Assembly: GCF_001577835.2 (NCBI RefSeq)
Contig: NC_029520.1
Span: 45,852,093-45,916,092 of the forward strand
From: Coturnix japonica
Taxonomy: Eukaryota > Chordata > Aves > Galliformes > Phasianidae
Length of the DNA: 64,000 bases
Reading direction: 5' to 3'
Part shown: positions 1 to 12,954 of the stretch, in pieces
Layout: each line of letters opens with the position of its first letter
Numbering within the stretch: position 1 is the stretch's first letter
Program-made: the position numbers and the translations under genes
The notes under the pieces: generated by a model
What the model saw: only the letters and a program-made list of their open reading frames with translations
The model's database searches: none
Told to the model about the DNA's origin: nothing

Positions 1-127
1 GAATGGAAAGTGTAAGTCATCACAAAGTTGTCATTTGTCATTGCCAAGAGATGTTTTAATATATCTATGTTCCTTTTTCCTTTTCTTGTTCTGTGTTCTG
101 GTTGCCTTCCTGGCTTTGGAATCCAAG

Positions 128-236
128 AGATTGGTATAAACGTAACTTTACTATCACGTTCCTCATGGGACAAGTAGCACTGGTGAGAGCCCTGAGGTGG
201 CTTCGTCGGAAAACAACCAATGCTGGAAATCAGTGA
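128..236 (+). CDS. COA8: COA8 (APOPT1) last coding exon, partial gene
   Basis: COA8 is a mitochondrial factor needed for cytochrome c oxidase assembly and stability. Only its C-terminus is here. After an AG acceptor at 126-127 the frame reads R-D-W-Y-K-R-N-F-T-I-T-F-L-M-G-Q-V-A-L and stops with TGA at 234-236. This resembles the vertebrate COA8 C-terminus (pattern DWYKRNF.IT..MG.VAL) as I remember it. The first base completes a split Arg codon. The position directly upstream of KLC1 on the same strand fits the conserved order COA8-KLC1. The remaining exons lie left of the window. The basic tail after VAL is the part that differs from mammals, so the assignment rests on about 19 residues plus synteny. 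Confidence 0.85.
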
Positions 237-390
237 TCACAGCTCCATGAAGAATGTAACACTACTTAGTAGAGTGCCGAGGTGCTATAAACCTGCTAGT
301 AGTGATATTCAGAGTCTGAATGTCCAATGTAATGATTGCTTAGGTCTGTTTGTTAGACTGTGTAAATAAAAATTGCCTTCAGCCTTAATT
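237..390 (+). other. COA8: COA8 3'UTR
   Basis: Noncoding sequence from the TGA to just past the AATAAA at 365-370. It is short (about 150 nt). The end is estimated from the signal. Confidence 0.6.
365..370 (+). terminator. COA8: COA8 poly(A) signal AATAAA
   Basis: Canonical hexamer 129 nt after the COA8 stop codon. It is the first AATAAA downstream of the stop. Confidence 0.65.
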
Positions 391-1766
391 TACAACCACT
401 GTTTATTTCATGAATATCCAAAATATTTCCCATTGAAATCACAACTTAGAGAACTCTTGAAAGCTTTCTTCTTAGACACTGACTGGAACAGAACACAACT
501 GATGGTTGTTTTTTGGGTTGTTTTTATTTTTAAGCCACAGAGGCATATACCTCATAAAACAAATCCCAGTGTGCTGTGCCTGATCTTAGGTCAGAGAATG
601 CTCTTACAGACTGTGTCTGTACGTAAAGACAAAATGCCTCACTTTACAGCAGCTGCACAGAGCAGTAGTAGTATAACATGTCTGTAGGAACAAGTATGAT
701 TTCTAAGTGTATATGCACAATTGACTTAGAATAATGCTTTTCTTTTTTAATGCATCTATTTTCCATTTTTATGAAATCATATCTTAAGCTTTCAATATAA
801 TTTACTGAGGCTGTAGAGCCTACTGTAATCTTGTTTCCTTTATAAGAAATGTCCCTCTTGGACAACAGTTCCTCTAACCTGTGATTGTTGAAGATTTTAT
901 CTGCTGAGCAATAAAAAAGATGCATTGCCAGACGATCTTCATAAAAAAGGAAACTCATACTTGGCTGTATGAGGAAAAACATGTCATATTCTCACCCATT
1001 CCTTCACTCACAAGAGCTCGAGGGGGATTTTCTGGTGTCAAAGTATGTAACGTCAATTGGGAGGAAGCTGGTATAAGTCAAGTCTTAAAATGTTATGCTG
1101 TGTATCTGTAATTTAAAGAAAGTTCCTTCACTTTGAATGTTTTCTATATCTATACAATTCAATGTAGTGATTGTTTTAATACTTACTGAGAGGATTCTAT
1201 TATTGAAGTGTGTTTTCCCTAGAGCCATGCTGTAGGGAAGGCTTTCATATTGGAAATGTGAACTCAATAGCCATTGACCTGTTTTTCATATCTAAACATG
1301 ACATAATTTATTAATGAGGTTTTTCAGGTTGAGCAAAGGGAGGTTTGTTGGCATTAGTGAACTAATTATTCCTTTGGAAAATGAAATATTAATGATACTG
1401 TAATGGATTGCACTGTTTCATACAATGATGGTGATATCATTGGGATTAAAATGTTCACCGAGTTGTGGTTCTAATAACTGCATTAATAGTAAACGAATGC
1501 ATTCATTAACAGTGTTTGCTGAAGTGAGAAACAGCAGTAGGAGAGCACTGTGTTGTTTACTACATGGTACTGTAAAAGGTATGTATTTATTAAAAAGTTA
1601 GAAAATGACATGTTTCTTAATGAAAATAAGTTTTTGAAATGGGCTGCTTCTGATATGTAATGCAGTTCATCAGGATGTTACATTAAATCCTATGTTGCAG
1701 CCTGTATGCTTTGATTACAACGTGAATGCACACTTTAATAAATAATTTCAACATAAAACGTGGAAG

Positions 1767-1808
1767 AATTATTGGAGAACATCTGGTAATTATTGGAGAA
1801 CATCTGGT
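1767..1808 (+). repeat. 21-bp perfect tandem duplication
   Basis: The unit AATTATTGGAGAACATCTGGT occurs twice back to back (1767-1787 and 1788-1808) without a mismatch, which suggests a recent local duplication. Confidence 0.8.
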
Positions 1809-4800
1809 CATATCTTGGAAGAGCAGTGACCAGATCCCCAGTGTATTGATGGCTGAGAGCCCTATGTTGTGATAGCCTGCATGTGAAATCCCTGAGGTAG
1901 TTTTACATATGCTTTAGTGGGTAGGGGTCAATCAAAAGAACCATTTTGGTCTGAGCTGCTCACTTCTGTTAATGCAGACATTGCCTGCCTGCTGATCCAG
2001 ATCAGGAAATTGACTCACTGCTACTGAAACTAATCCAGGGAGGAAAGTGTTGGATGTCAGTTGAATTCATGTTGTCTCATTGTGCAGATGTAAGAATGCT
2101 ATTGGTGGCAGAAGGGAGTTGTGGGAGTTTAGTGAAGAATTTGGATTGCTTCTCAGTCAGCTCACAGTGGCTGTGAAACTACTTCCAATCTACATTCTCT
2201 TCCATTAATCTAGTCCTTAGTATTGCCTGTGGAAATGCAACAGGGAGCATCTTCAGTAGTAGAACCACAGCTATAAAACTGTTTTCTGAATAAGCGTTGT
2301 TATATTGGTCACCCAAAGCTAATGTAACTAGCATAAGATGGATTTTGCTCTGAGCTGCTTGTAGGTGAAGTTCATGCCTTTATGGGATTGACATCATTAA
2401 GATTCCTTGTGGGGTGCCAGACCCCTTCATCTAAAGCCTATTGATGGAGTGAGGCATTTATCTGTTAGGTAAGTGGTGAGTTTTGATTTAGAATATGTAA
2501 TAAAACCACCGTGAAAAGATGTTATTAAAAATAATCCATTTGAAACTTTGAGTCTCGTTACCAAAACCACATGCATTTACTAAGATAATTACACTTTCTG
2601 AATAGCTAAAGGCCATATCATTTTTGCCAGTGTTGCATTAATTTTCATATTTTTGCTTGTCTCTGAGCAGCTGTAGCAATGCCAGCTGCTCTCAGATAGT
2701 ATTGATCATAAATCCTTTATACATCAAAGCAAGAAAGAGGAGCTCCCTTAGACTACTGAAAATAAATCTTTTATGTGTCTAAAGGTCTGCTGCAGTAAGT
2801 GAAACCAATGAAATAGATCAAAGAGTGACTTTTCAGAGCATGTTTCCCAAGTATAGGAAAAATGCAGAGGAGTGTTCTTATCATTTAGGTATTTAGCTAA
2901 TCCTGTCAGGAGGAACAGCAGTATTTCTTATTTAGTAGTTGTCAGCGTGTGCCTTTTTTAATCCATCTCAGTAAGAACATAATAAAGCAGAAATGTTTTG
3001 CTAATATTCAGGTAATTGTAGATAGTTTGTATTGACTTGGGGATGGCTCTGTTCTGAGAATCTTTGGGTTTTTGCTTATCACTGAGTTTCTCTACTGATA
3101 CATTAATTTCTGTGGAATGTGAGAGGAGGAGGAAGAATTGTCAAATAGGAATTGACAGGCAGAACAGCTAAAGGTTGGTTTGAAGTGATTCCAGCACCCT
3201 CATGTGTGACTGACAAAGAAGGATCAGAAAGGCTTAGAATTTTTGAAATTAAATACAGTTCTTAAATTTATTGGGAGTATTAAAAATAGTGGAGGGAACT
3301 ACTGAGAATCTTTAAATGAAAATTGCTAGTCGAAAAAAAGATTGAAAAGCCCAGTTTGTAATATAAAGGCTGACCTGCACCGGCCCCATTTCAAGGGGAC
3401 CGTTCTGTATGCAGTGTTCAATTTCCACTATTGCTAAGCAATCCTGCTATCCTACCCAGCAATCAGATTTAGCCAAACAAGGACTTACTTTACATCCTGC
3501 ACAGAGCCCAAGGGGCACTTGTTTGCATAAAGGCTGGCAGGTTGAAATGTCTTCAGGAATAAATACTCTATGTCTGGGTCTGTAATATTCAAGAGTTAAG
3601 TTCTGTATTAGAATGATATCCACTGCTGGCTGGAATCTCATTCATGGAACAATAAACTCAAAAATATTCAGGTTCATTTCTTTAAAGCAAAAAATAACAA
3701 ATACAAATTACTTTTTCTTGTAAGTTTATTTCTTAATATGATTTTTGAGAAGATGAATATCCTCCTCTTGAAATACTCATTAATATTAATTATTGTAGGA
3801 ATTACTTCTTTGTGCCCTGACTTTGCATTCATTAATGGATTAGGGTTAAGTACTCAGAGATTTAGTTGATTGATCTATTCAAGTGGCAGATGCTGTGGAA
3901 ATGCAGCAGTACTTCTTGTTCAATGTGCTGAAGAAAAAAATATGACATTATTTGTGTTTGTGTGATGGTATTTAAGAGAAATATTTAATAGTACCGCTGC
4001 TGTCAAAATTAGAGTTTTAGAAACTATGCAGATGCTCTGAAGATTAAGTCTTTGTTACTTACAGCTGCTCGTGTTAACTGGTACAAGCTGGATACCCATT
4101 GGATGCCTTTTCTTACACTGACGGGGAAGGAAGGCACAGTGATTTTTTCCCCTGCTAATGTACTCTGGTTCTCATCCTTATGGCTGGCTCAGGTTCAGGA
4201 GGGCCTGAAACAGCAGGAGACAGCAAGAATGACGATGAGCATTGCTTGGCTGCTGGGACTGCTGGCAAGTAGTTAACATTTAGCATAAATTTGAGCAGTC
4301 CTGAAACTGCTTTGATGGACCGTGAGTGGCAAGAGTTTCCAGCAGCCCCCATACCTGTCAAAAATTACTGGCGTTCAGCAGTGGTCTGTTCACACAACCG
4401 CCTCCAGCGGATCTACGGATATGATTCAGCTGCAGAACTGGCTGTGATAACTTTCATCAGCTGAGCCAGAGCACATCAACAGGCGAGGTGCAAGATTCAG
4501 AATCATGAGGAATTCAGGTCACTGTTCGTATCACATTGCTAAAGAACTTTGTTGACTAATTTTAGCTCCATCTTTGTTTAAAAAAACAAACAAAAAACAC
4601 CTCACCCCAGAAAACATTCACACAGTGTTCGATGTATAGAAAACATTGGCTGTTTTTAAAGAGATCTGGAGAAGTTGCAGATTTTAATGTCAAGAACAGA
4701 TTGAAAGTCTAGATTCTTTTTCCAATGAAGACAAAAGAAAATGTCTTCAAGATGTCTTTTATTTGCCAAAATATTACATATCTAATATAACATCTGGAAA

Positions 4801-6345
4801 TCCTACAGTTTCCTTGGGCCTCATGAAATTTTTACCATGAAGAACAGGACAAAATACTCAGCTATCTATGATATGAGTAAATAGCCACAGGTGCTAATTT
4901 ATGTTAAAGGAGAATTTGGCTCACTTCAAAGATGAAGAATCAGCTCTGCTGTAGGATGTTATAGAGCAGTTTTAATTGAAACAGTAGAAATTGATGCTTC
5001 GCTGCTTCTTTCTAATGCTCCTTTTGCTGTTGGAAAAAGAGGGGTATATTTGGTGTGACACCTGGAGACTTGCCAAGCGTGCTGAATAGTTACCACAGCA
5101 TTGCAGCTATACATCTGATTGAACTACATTCTGTAGTCATAGAACTGAGTAAACCAGGCTGATGCTGATAGAATCTGACGGAAAGGTAGGTGTTGAACAG
5201 AGCATTTTTCCATCTTGGGAAGGTTTTCCTCTGTCTTTTGAATTGCAAGGTTCTTACTTTCTTTTAAAAGCAGCAAAGATTCTTATTATCTAGGGCCTTG
5301 AGTATAATTTATAGGCATTATCCAACCACCATGTAGAACCTGATGCTCGGTTTCATCCGTAATTAATAATTTCAACTTTTAGTTCTTGTATGCATTTACA
5401 TGTAAATTAGAAAGGCAATCTCAATTATTTACAGTATGAACTTCGTTATAAGGCACTGCCCATTAGTTTTCATGAGCAAAAAATCAAAGTGAAAGAAGGG
5501 ATAGCAAAGGAACAGCATTCCATTCTGCAAAGCAACTGGGATGGGAAAAGGCAAATGCAGGAACTGTTTGTTAAAGGTACTTAAGAGTGTTTTCTGCATG
5601 CAGGCATTATAAACCTGGCAGTAATGTCTTTATGGTTTTAGAGTTAATTGTAAGGATGTGGGGCATGTTAAATTGCTGCTCACAATAGAACAGTTTACTG
5701 GGTGGATTTCTGGTCAGCGTTACATGCTGATGAAAGAAGATAGTTCTGTATGAGTCACAAGAGTTTTCAAACATATGGTCATGGTGTATTGTTGGCCCTT
5801 TAGCTGGTAGTAACAAGCATGACACTGTATAGGCAGTAGATTCACTTTCATGGCTAATTTGTTCATATCAGTTGTTCCCAAATTTCTCATAGTGTTTATT
5901 AAGGCATGTTTCAGTTCCTGTTTACAGTATGTTATTTTCAATAACTGGGGTTTGATAAACTGAGTAAAACTGCACTCACTACTGAAGCAATTTCAATCTG
6001 TTTTAAGCTTTCATTGAAAAAACAGGCTTTTAAATATTTGGGAATAATTTTGTTAGAATATTACAGATTCACAGTCTAGAACACTGCAGGTGGCGTGTTC
6101 CAGCAATTCCCTGGAATTTCCCCACAGGACTTGTTGTCTGATGTGACTGAGTGAACCATGTATGTAAGCAAAGTGCTTCTAGCAGCCCAGCTGTTTCAGA
6201 TGATGATGTGTTTTAGAGGGCCCTTGTGGCATAGATTTCTTTTTTCCCTTGAAAAAAAATTACTAAAAGCTTTATTTTCTGTGAACTGAATTATAAACAG
6301 CTGGTCACCAAAGACAAAGGTCAAAGAATCCTGCTTTTAATACCG

Positions 6346-6390
6346 ATTATTTCTTCTCCAATTATTTATTCTCCAATTATTTCTTCTCTG
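6346..6390 (+). repeat. 15-bp tandem repeat, three copies
   Basis: The unit ATTATTTCTTCTCCA repeats at 6346, 6361 and 6376 with few mismatches. It is a short pyrimidine-rich local expansion. Confidence 0.75.
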
Positions 6391-8350
6391 AAGCAGAAGT
6401 GTAGCCTCAGAATATCTCTGATGACTGGCATGCTGATGACATAACTGCCTTTTCCCTAGCCAGTTTCTGCATAGATTGCTGTGCATAGATTGCTTTGCTA
6501 GTGCAAAGCAATTGGTCTATTATTGGTCTCTTAAACACCAATACACGGATGTATGAGGAATCCCTCTATTCAGAAGAAGAAATAAACTGCTACAAGGCTG
6601 GTTTATAATGTCCTGATGTAATGAGAACCAAAGTATGGATGGGCTGGGTCAGAGATGGACCCTGTAGAGGTCCTGGGGTGAACTGCAGTGTGTGGAAGCC
6701 AAGTCCTTGAGGTTGTCTGAATCAAGCAGGGAGCTGAGAAGAAGGCATGTAAAGGGATTTAAAACTACTCTACCCTCACCCCGCCTCCTCTGGGATACCA
6801 AATTCTCTTCTATGCTTTTTGGAGATTGCCCAGATTAGAGTTTTTCAAGAATATTTTCTCTCAGGTAGTTGCCATAGACAAGTCTGTACAGAAAGAAACA
6901 GATGATCCATCGTGTAGGAGTGACTTAGCCCAGCGTTTTAAAGTCTAAGACTTGAAAACAGTAGAGTATTTCTACATCATTGTGAACATACAAAAGGGAA
7001 GAGAGTGTCTATGGACGTTTCAATGGATTTCTCTGTGATGTGGAAAGGTTACGTTAAAGCAGAGTAAAAAAAAAATAAAAATAAGAATTATGACTTCTGA
7101 AACTGAAGCAAGAACTCCTCACAGCACACTCTCACTGCAGTAAGGGGAAGGCTGCAAGGAGGGCACTCATATCGAAGCTACTAGGAATTATACCATCATT
7201 TCTCTTCCTGCACCTGCTCTATTTCCCAGGAGAGAGAGGATGAGGAATGAAATGCTTAGCACAGGCTGTTCTGTTTCCTATTGATTTCTAGAGCGGCTGT
7301 GCCCTTCTCAGCCCTATATACTGTGTACCATCCATCTAGCCAAAGGCAAATTCACAGAAGCCATTTTCTGCAGAGACATAATGGGTCATTGGCCCAGAAG
7401 CTACAGAAATAGATGTCACACAGCAGAGACATTTCCATTTCCCCTTCCCTTGGGGCAAACTGTATTACCATAAATTTCTTGGTCCAGTGAAACTCGGTTT
7501 GCCTTTCGTTTGAATAGCCCCTTAACCAAAGCAAAGATGCAAAATGGGCTCATATTAAAAAAAATAAAAATAATAAAAAAAATTAATTGCAGTCAATTTT
7601 GCCTGGATGCCAAATGCATTTTGTGTAATTCTATATACAGTATTAGTTAAGGAGGAGAGAAGAGCATTTAAAAGAAGAATTGAAGGGTGAATAAGGGCTT
7701 GGCAATTACTGCATCGTGTACAGAAAAGGAATACATCAAGTGAAAGGGAGGTTATTAATAAATCAGACTCAGGAGCCATCGTTTTCAATAGTGATCATGG
7801 CATAAGATTGTAGCACGTTATGCTCAAGAAAGATGGAGTAAATAATAGCAGAGAAGGGCAGCTAGGATAATCAGGGAGATGTAGAATCTTACACGGGTTC
7901 AGTTTGTTTAGGCAAGCAAATTGATGGTCAGGAGATAGGAAAGGAATGCCAAATCTAGACAAGTGAGTGGTGGGAGGACTATCCAAGAGGTTTAGCCAGG
8001 GAGAAACATCCTTTCTCTGCAATGGTTTAAATAAGTGCAAAAGGGAGTTGTTACATTTGAGAACTTAAAAATGCAAACAGTTAGAGAAAAGGGGCTAATC
8101 GCTAGCAAGGGAAAACATAGACAAACAACTCAATTTGGCACAGTATCTAAGCGTATAAATTACCCTTGAGACAACACTGGCATGAGGTTCTCGGGCACAA
8201 AGGGCAAGATACCCAATTGTTTTGTAATTTGGTTTTACAGTTATATTAAAAACAAAAAACAACCCAGAGGAGGTCACACACAGGCATACCTTGAAACTAG
8301 TGTTTCTTGTGCTTAAGCGTATGCACAAGCATTAAAAAAAGCACCAGAAA

Positions 8351-8374
8351 AATCCTTCTTTTTTAAGAAGGATT
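8351..8374. other. Perfect 10-bp hairpin with T4 loop
   Basis: AATCCTTCTT and AAGAAGGATT are exact inverted repeats around TTTT. A further CCTTCTTTTTT tract follows near 8389. No gene is nearby. Confidence 0.6.
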
Positions 8375-11300
8375 AAGTTTTTTTAAGTTCCTTCTTTTTT
8401 AAATGTATATAGGAATCTTTGTGAGAATAAAGAAAATACATCTTCCTTCCTTCCCTATCTTCATGAAGAAGCACTGGTATACTGGTACTGAGATAAGTTC
8501 ATGCCCCAGTCTGTCCCTCTGCTTAATGTTGGCTGGAAATAATGTCTTAGAAGACAGTGTAATTGCTGGTTGGAGGGAGGTTTGTGTACAGGCCTGTGCA
8601 GTCTGTTGTAGAGTTTCAACCTCACTTGCATACAATGAATGAAGGTTCAAATCCAATTAACATCAAAAACTCTCCGCTGCCAACCTTTAACTTGCTGAGA
8701 ATTCAGACGTTTGGAAGTACAATCTTGGGATAAACTGATTCATACAGCATAGAGCACTGTAGTTTGTCAAAGGGTAGGATTCCTAACTCCTTGATCATTT
8801 ACTATTTGAAGATCACAGTGGAGACTGGAATAAATAAATACAGCTCTGTTGTTGAAATTCTTCAATGTTTTTCTTTACAGTCGCATCATTGGCAGGAAAA
8901 TTGTGTATCAGTTAATAGCATTCATCTGATTAACTTGGTTAGCTGAGGTTCTTATGTGTTTTGCTTTGTGTTCTTTAAAACAGAATGTTTTGAAGCTAAC
9001 TGAATGATCTTCTTAAACCTTCAGTATTTTGGGGTTTTTTTCAATAGCACTACTCTGTAATAGTGATGATATGAAAAGAAGTCTGGGTAGCAAAATGTTA
9101 ATGTCCTCGGCAAGCATCCTGCTCTCTTTAAAACAAAACCTAGAAGAAATTAACTACTGAAATGGCCTGTTAGAGCTGGATTACACCACACGCTTTGTTT
9201 CCTTGTTATTTCACTCTGGATAGAGAATGACGGGGGGAAACATGCTGGCTTTCATTTGTTACAGCTTCCCATTAATCCTTGTGACTGAAAAAGGAGAATT
9301 CGCTTCCATGTAAATTAAGCTTATTGACTTTGGAAGCAGGATTGTGATCAGTGTTTATTTTACTTAGTACTTTAATGCCATGCCCAACAGTGGGTTTCCT
9401 ATGGCACGTTCAGGCATCTTGACCATGACAATGAGTCATGTCGAACAAAATACAGTCCTTTTATTCCCAAGTGCCTGAACTCCATGCTAACAAGGTAGCT
9501 CTGCATGCAGTAATTTGCAGATCTGTACAAAGGAGCTAGACTAATGCTGTCTGCAACTGAGCACTTGACACTTTTGGTCTTAAGCCCTGATTTTTATGTT
9601 TCCTGTTCTTCATAAAGGACATTCTTGTAGGAAATATAATATAAAACATATGCAACTGTCAAGTGATAGTGATGAAAAGCCAGACAGGTTGCTGAATCTG
9701 GCCTTTCAGTATTTGTTATTACCAGGATGCTTTTAAACAGCACTTTAGCAGCAACTGAAATTATTCCAGTGGAATGCTTTATGGTAGCCCATATTTATAG
9801 AATGAAGTCATAGATTTTAAAGACTGTAAGTTTAGACTTAAAAACTGTTGTCTCTTTTGGCAGAAAGAGCAGGAGGATATAATGACATTGGTAAAATAAA
9901 GTGAGCTACACTTCATAAATGAAGTGAACCTGAACTTCTTTGCAGAGGCTTGCTCTAATTGTGGATGTCAGTCAAATTGAATCATGATTTGCTGTGTGTA
10001 TTTCTCACACTTGCACCTCAAAATGTAAGAGCTTTTTCTGCTGCATGAGCTGAACTGTTTGATTTGCCCCCTCCCAATGCAAATTCCTAACTATTTTATG
10101 GGAGAGGAGGAAAATGGGTATGTTGAGAATAAAGAATTCAGCGTTATAAATAACATATTTGGGGGTTTTACTTTAATACCCACTTGGATGACTGCAGAAA
10201 ACCACAGTGACCTTGTTGGACAAAGAATATTTTAGAGGCAGTATGTCTAGGTCACTTCATCCTAAAAACAGGGCACACAGTGTAACTAGTTCTCTAGGAC
10301 AAGATGGAAATGTGGGCAGCAAACAGCTTTTCTACTGGAAGAATGCAGTTAGCTTATGGAGAATGGACAAGAAAAGCAAGATCCAGCTGGGGAGAACTGA
10401 CGTTTTGGGTCAAGAAAAAGCTTGAGGAAGAAGCAAATCTCTTGTGTCTGCTTCTCCTCCACTGTGTGCCATAACCAGAGGTAAGCAATACTGCACATTA
10501 GTTCCATTGCAATAAGCAGCCTTGCTACACGACACAGCTTGTAGTGTGTGCTGCTTGTGTGGGAAACTGCAAGCATGCATATACATCATTAGGCAGCGTA
10601 TTATGAATCAGGGTCAAAGCTGGAGTAGGTGCTTTGTTCAAGAGATACTCATTTCCCTGGGGTGAGCAGCTAATTGCAGGAAATCTTTGAAAGCAAATGT
10701 GTGATAGGAAGAAAGCAATGAATATTGTTTATTCAAAAGATAGGAGGGGTTCCTTTGAATCTGTTCTCTTGCATAATCATGTAATTAGGGCAAGTTCTAT
10801 TTTTAATTAAATCTCTTGCATATTCATGAAAATTCTCTGAACTTGTGGACCAGCTGACATAACTCTTCATTTTAAAAACGTGTATAAAGGAATGGTTATT
10901 CATTTTTTGCCCTTTCTTATTACTTTCAGACACCTACTTCCCACCATTACACTCAGTTGGCCAGGCCACTGCCCAGACTTCCCTGTCAATACTACAGTGC
11001 CCTTTTCCAACCCCACAGGGACTCTCTGCTTGTGCATTCTGCAGCCCCATTTGTTTTGCTGGGCTTCTCTAACTACAGCACCAGTTGTGACTCCTTCTTC
11101 CATCTCCGCTTTAGAGTCCTGCCATTCTGTAGAGCCCATTGATGTTTTCTTTGAGGACAAACAGATGTCAGCACAGCTTTCCTTGTGTCTCTCAGAATTC
11201 ACCACGTAGGTGAGGCCGCACACTCTGATTCACCGCTACATCTCCATATTTCTATAAGCTTATGATTCATATCTATATGTAATATGTACTGCAGGAGCTG

Positions 11301-11460
11301 CGCGGCGTTCAGATGATAATGCACCATAGTATTGTCTAGACATTAATAACACTTTATAGTTAGGCTGTCATCATTCCCCGATGACTCCCTACACGCATAG
11401 CAGTGCACTGTCATATTTAACTGTATTTTTCATCCTAGAACTCCCGTTTCTTCCACCATC

Positions 11461-11990
11461 ATCACAGAATCACACAGAATCACAGAATGACCCGGATTGG
11501 AAGGGACCTCAAGGATCATGTAGTTCCAATCCCCCTGCCTGGCAGGGCCACCAAACATACACCTTTACTAGATCAGGTTGCTCAGGAGACCCCATAGATC
11601 CCCACAGAGACCCCATAGATCCCCATAGATCCCCCATAGATCAGGTTGCCCAGGGCCCCGTCCAACCTGGCCTTGAACACCTCCAAGGACGGGGCATCCA
11701 CAACCTCCCTGGGCAGCCTGTTCCAGGGCCTAACCACTCTTCTAGTAAAGAACTTCCCCCTAACATCCAACCTAAATCTTCCCTCTTTTAACTTAAAACC
11801 ATTTCCCCTAGTCCTGCTATTATCAGCCCTTTCCAAGAGTTCACTCCCCTCCTGGGAGTAAGTTCCCTTCAGGTACTGAAAGGCTGCAATGAGGTCACCC
11901 CGCAACCTTCTCTTCTCCAGGCTGAACAAACCCAACTCCCTCAGCCTGTCCTCATAGGGGAGGTGCTCCAGCCCCCTGAACATGTACCCA
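11461..11990 (-). mobile_element. CR1 LINE, 5'-truncated copy
   Basis: Read on the minus strand, this is the 3' part of a CR1 non-LTR retrotransposon: the C-terminal end of ORF2 (11983 to 11582, with [19 protein letters not shown], then [19 protein letters not shown]), a short 3'UTR and the terminal octamers of ATTCTGTG type at 11461-11490. ORF2 supplies the endonuclease and reverse transcriptase in full-length copies; neither catalytic region is present here. The last 130 codons read without a stop, so the copy is fairly young or little decayed. A local tandem expansion interrupts the 3' part at about 11572-11655. It lies only about 200 bp upstream of the KLC1 CpG island. Confidence 0.93.
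11572..11655 (-). repeat. Minisatellite-like expansion inside the CR1
   Basis: The motif AGATCAGGTTGC(T/C)CAGG occurs at about 11572 and again at about 11638. Between them are several 10- to 20-bp units built on CCCATAGATC. The related CR1 at 55692-55833 has only one copy, so the block looks like an internal duplication. Confidence 0.75.
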
Positions 11991-12158
11991 GTGGAGCACA
12001 GAGAAAACGGCCACCATTGTACTTTATGAAATGAAACGTGAAGCTACAAAGACACATTTCCTGCTCTCCCGCCGCAGGCCGGCAGCCATGACATCATACA
12101 GGGAGGGGAAGCGGCGGGAAAGGAGGGCGCGCGTGGGCTGCTGGGAGAGGGGAGGGCG

Positions 12159-12170
12159 GCCGCCATGTTG
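12159..12170 (+). promoter_or_regulatory. YY1-type site GCCGCCATGTTG
   Basis: Matches the well-known YY1 core (GCCGCCAT.TTG) and sits between GC boxes in the KLC1 island. Such sites usually lie just downstream of the start in TATA-less promoters, so transcription may begin close by. Confidence 0.6.
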
Positions 12171-12179
12171 GGCGGGGCG

Positions 12180-12301
12180 GGCCGGGCGGAGCGCCGGGCG
12201 GGGCCGGGCGGGGCGCGGCGGTAGCGGCCGGGGCGGCGGCTGCGTGCAGCTGTCAGCGCCCGCTCCTCGGGGGCCGGGTCGGGCCCGTCGGCTCCTTACA
12301 G
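12180..12301 (+). other. KLC1: KLC1 noncoding exon 1 (5' edge approximate)
   Basis: GC-rich 5'UTR ending in CTCCTTACAG followed by a GTAAAG donor at 12302. Vertebrate KLC1 has a noncoding first exon in a CpG island and a start codon in exon 2, which fits the next coding exon 11.4 kb away. A second donor-like GTGAGC at about 12461 could give a longer exon. The 5' edge is a guess. Confidence 0.55.
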
Positions 12302-12954
12302 GTAAAGCCGAAGACACGGCGGTGCCCGCTGTCTTCCTTTCATCGAAATCCTTTTCCTTCCTTCCGCCCGTCGCTGACATCCTCCTCCGGCCTCCCCGGG
12401 CTGCGCGGCCCCCGCCGGCTCAGCGAGCGCTGCGCACATCCGAGCCTGCAGCACCGAGCGGTGAGCGGGGCACGGCGGGGCGGGGAGGGTCGGGGCTTTT
12501 CGGTTCCATCTTCGCCTTCCTCCTCCATCCCGGTTCTCAGACAACAAAAGGCTGCTCCCCGCTGACAGCTCCGCCGGTCGCGCTTTGTCCCCCCCGCGGG
12601 GCTGCGGCCGGCACCGCCCAGGGGGAGAGCGGGCCGGGCTGAGGGCAAGGCGTGAAATGGTGGAACGGAGGGAGGAAGAATGAAGGGAGGAAGGCGGGGA
12701 CGGCGCTGATCGTGACCGAGCGGTGCAGGTCACCGTGATATGCCCCCTTCGGCATCCTTGTCTACAGTGAGGTAAATGGTGAGGGGAGAAATAACGCCGG
12801 TGCCTGACCGACCTCACTGGTACTGTCCTTTGGGCAGAGGTGAATTAGGAAGGTGCTTTATCCTTCTGGCTTGCTGCTGTTTTGGGTAGAGAGATGTCAG
12901 GTTGGTACAGCCGCACAGCGCTTGTGCGTAAGCACCGCGCCTCCTCCCTGTGTG

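Larger units (their letters stand above)
391..11460. other. Intergenic spacer COA8-KLC1, no gene recognised
   Basis: AT-rich spacer. Open frames here are at most about 109 codons, overlap on both strands and show no recognisable domain or exon-like splice pairing. It holds only small tandem duplications (767-808 within 1-2 kb, 6346-6390) and one hairpin (8351-8374). Regulatory elements could be present but cannot be seen without comparison to other species. Confidence 0.6.
12060..12660 (+). promoter_or_regulatory. KLC1: KLC1 CpG-island promoter
   Basis: A sharp change to G+C- and CpG-rich sequence within AT-rich surroundings. It contains repeated GC boxes (GGGCGGGG runs at about 12171-12222), a CRE-like TGACATCA at 12089-12096 and a YY1-type GCCGCCATGTTG at 12159-12170. 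No TATA box is evident, as expected for a broadly expressed gene. The splice donor of exon 1 lies inside the island at 12302. Transcription start sites cannot be fixed from sequence. Confidence 0.8.

Noticed and set aside
10880-11209. 109-codon frame upstream of KLC1
   Set aside because: Both strands are open over the same stretch, with no family resemblance, so chance is the simpler reading.
11582-11983. 133-codon minus-strand frame as a host gene
   Set aside because: The sequence is the end of CR1 ORF2 and is flanked by CR1 3'UTR and terminal octamers.
12031-12642. 203-codon plus-strand open frame in the CpG island, with overlapping minus-strand frames
   Set aside because: Low-complexity Arg/Gly/Pro/Ala translation on several frames at once, as expected where G+C content removes stop codons. 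It overlaps the KLC1 5'UTR and the exon 1 donor.
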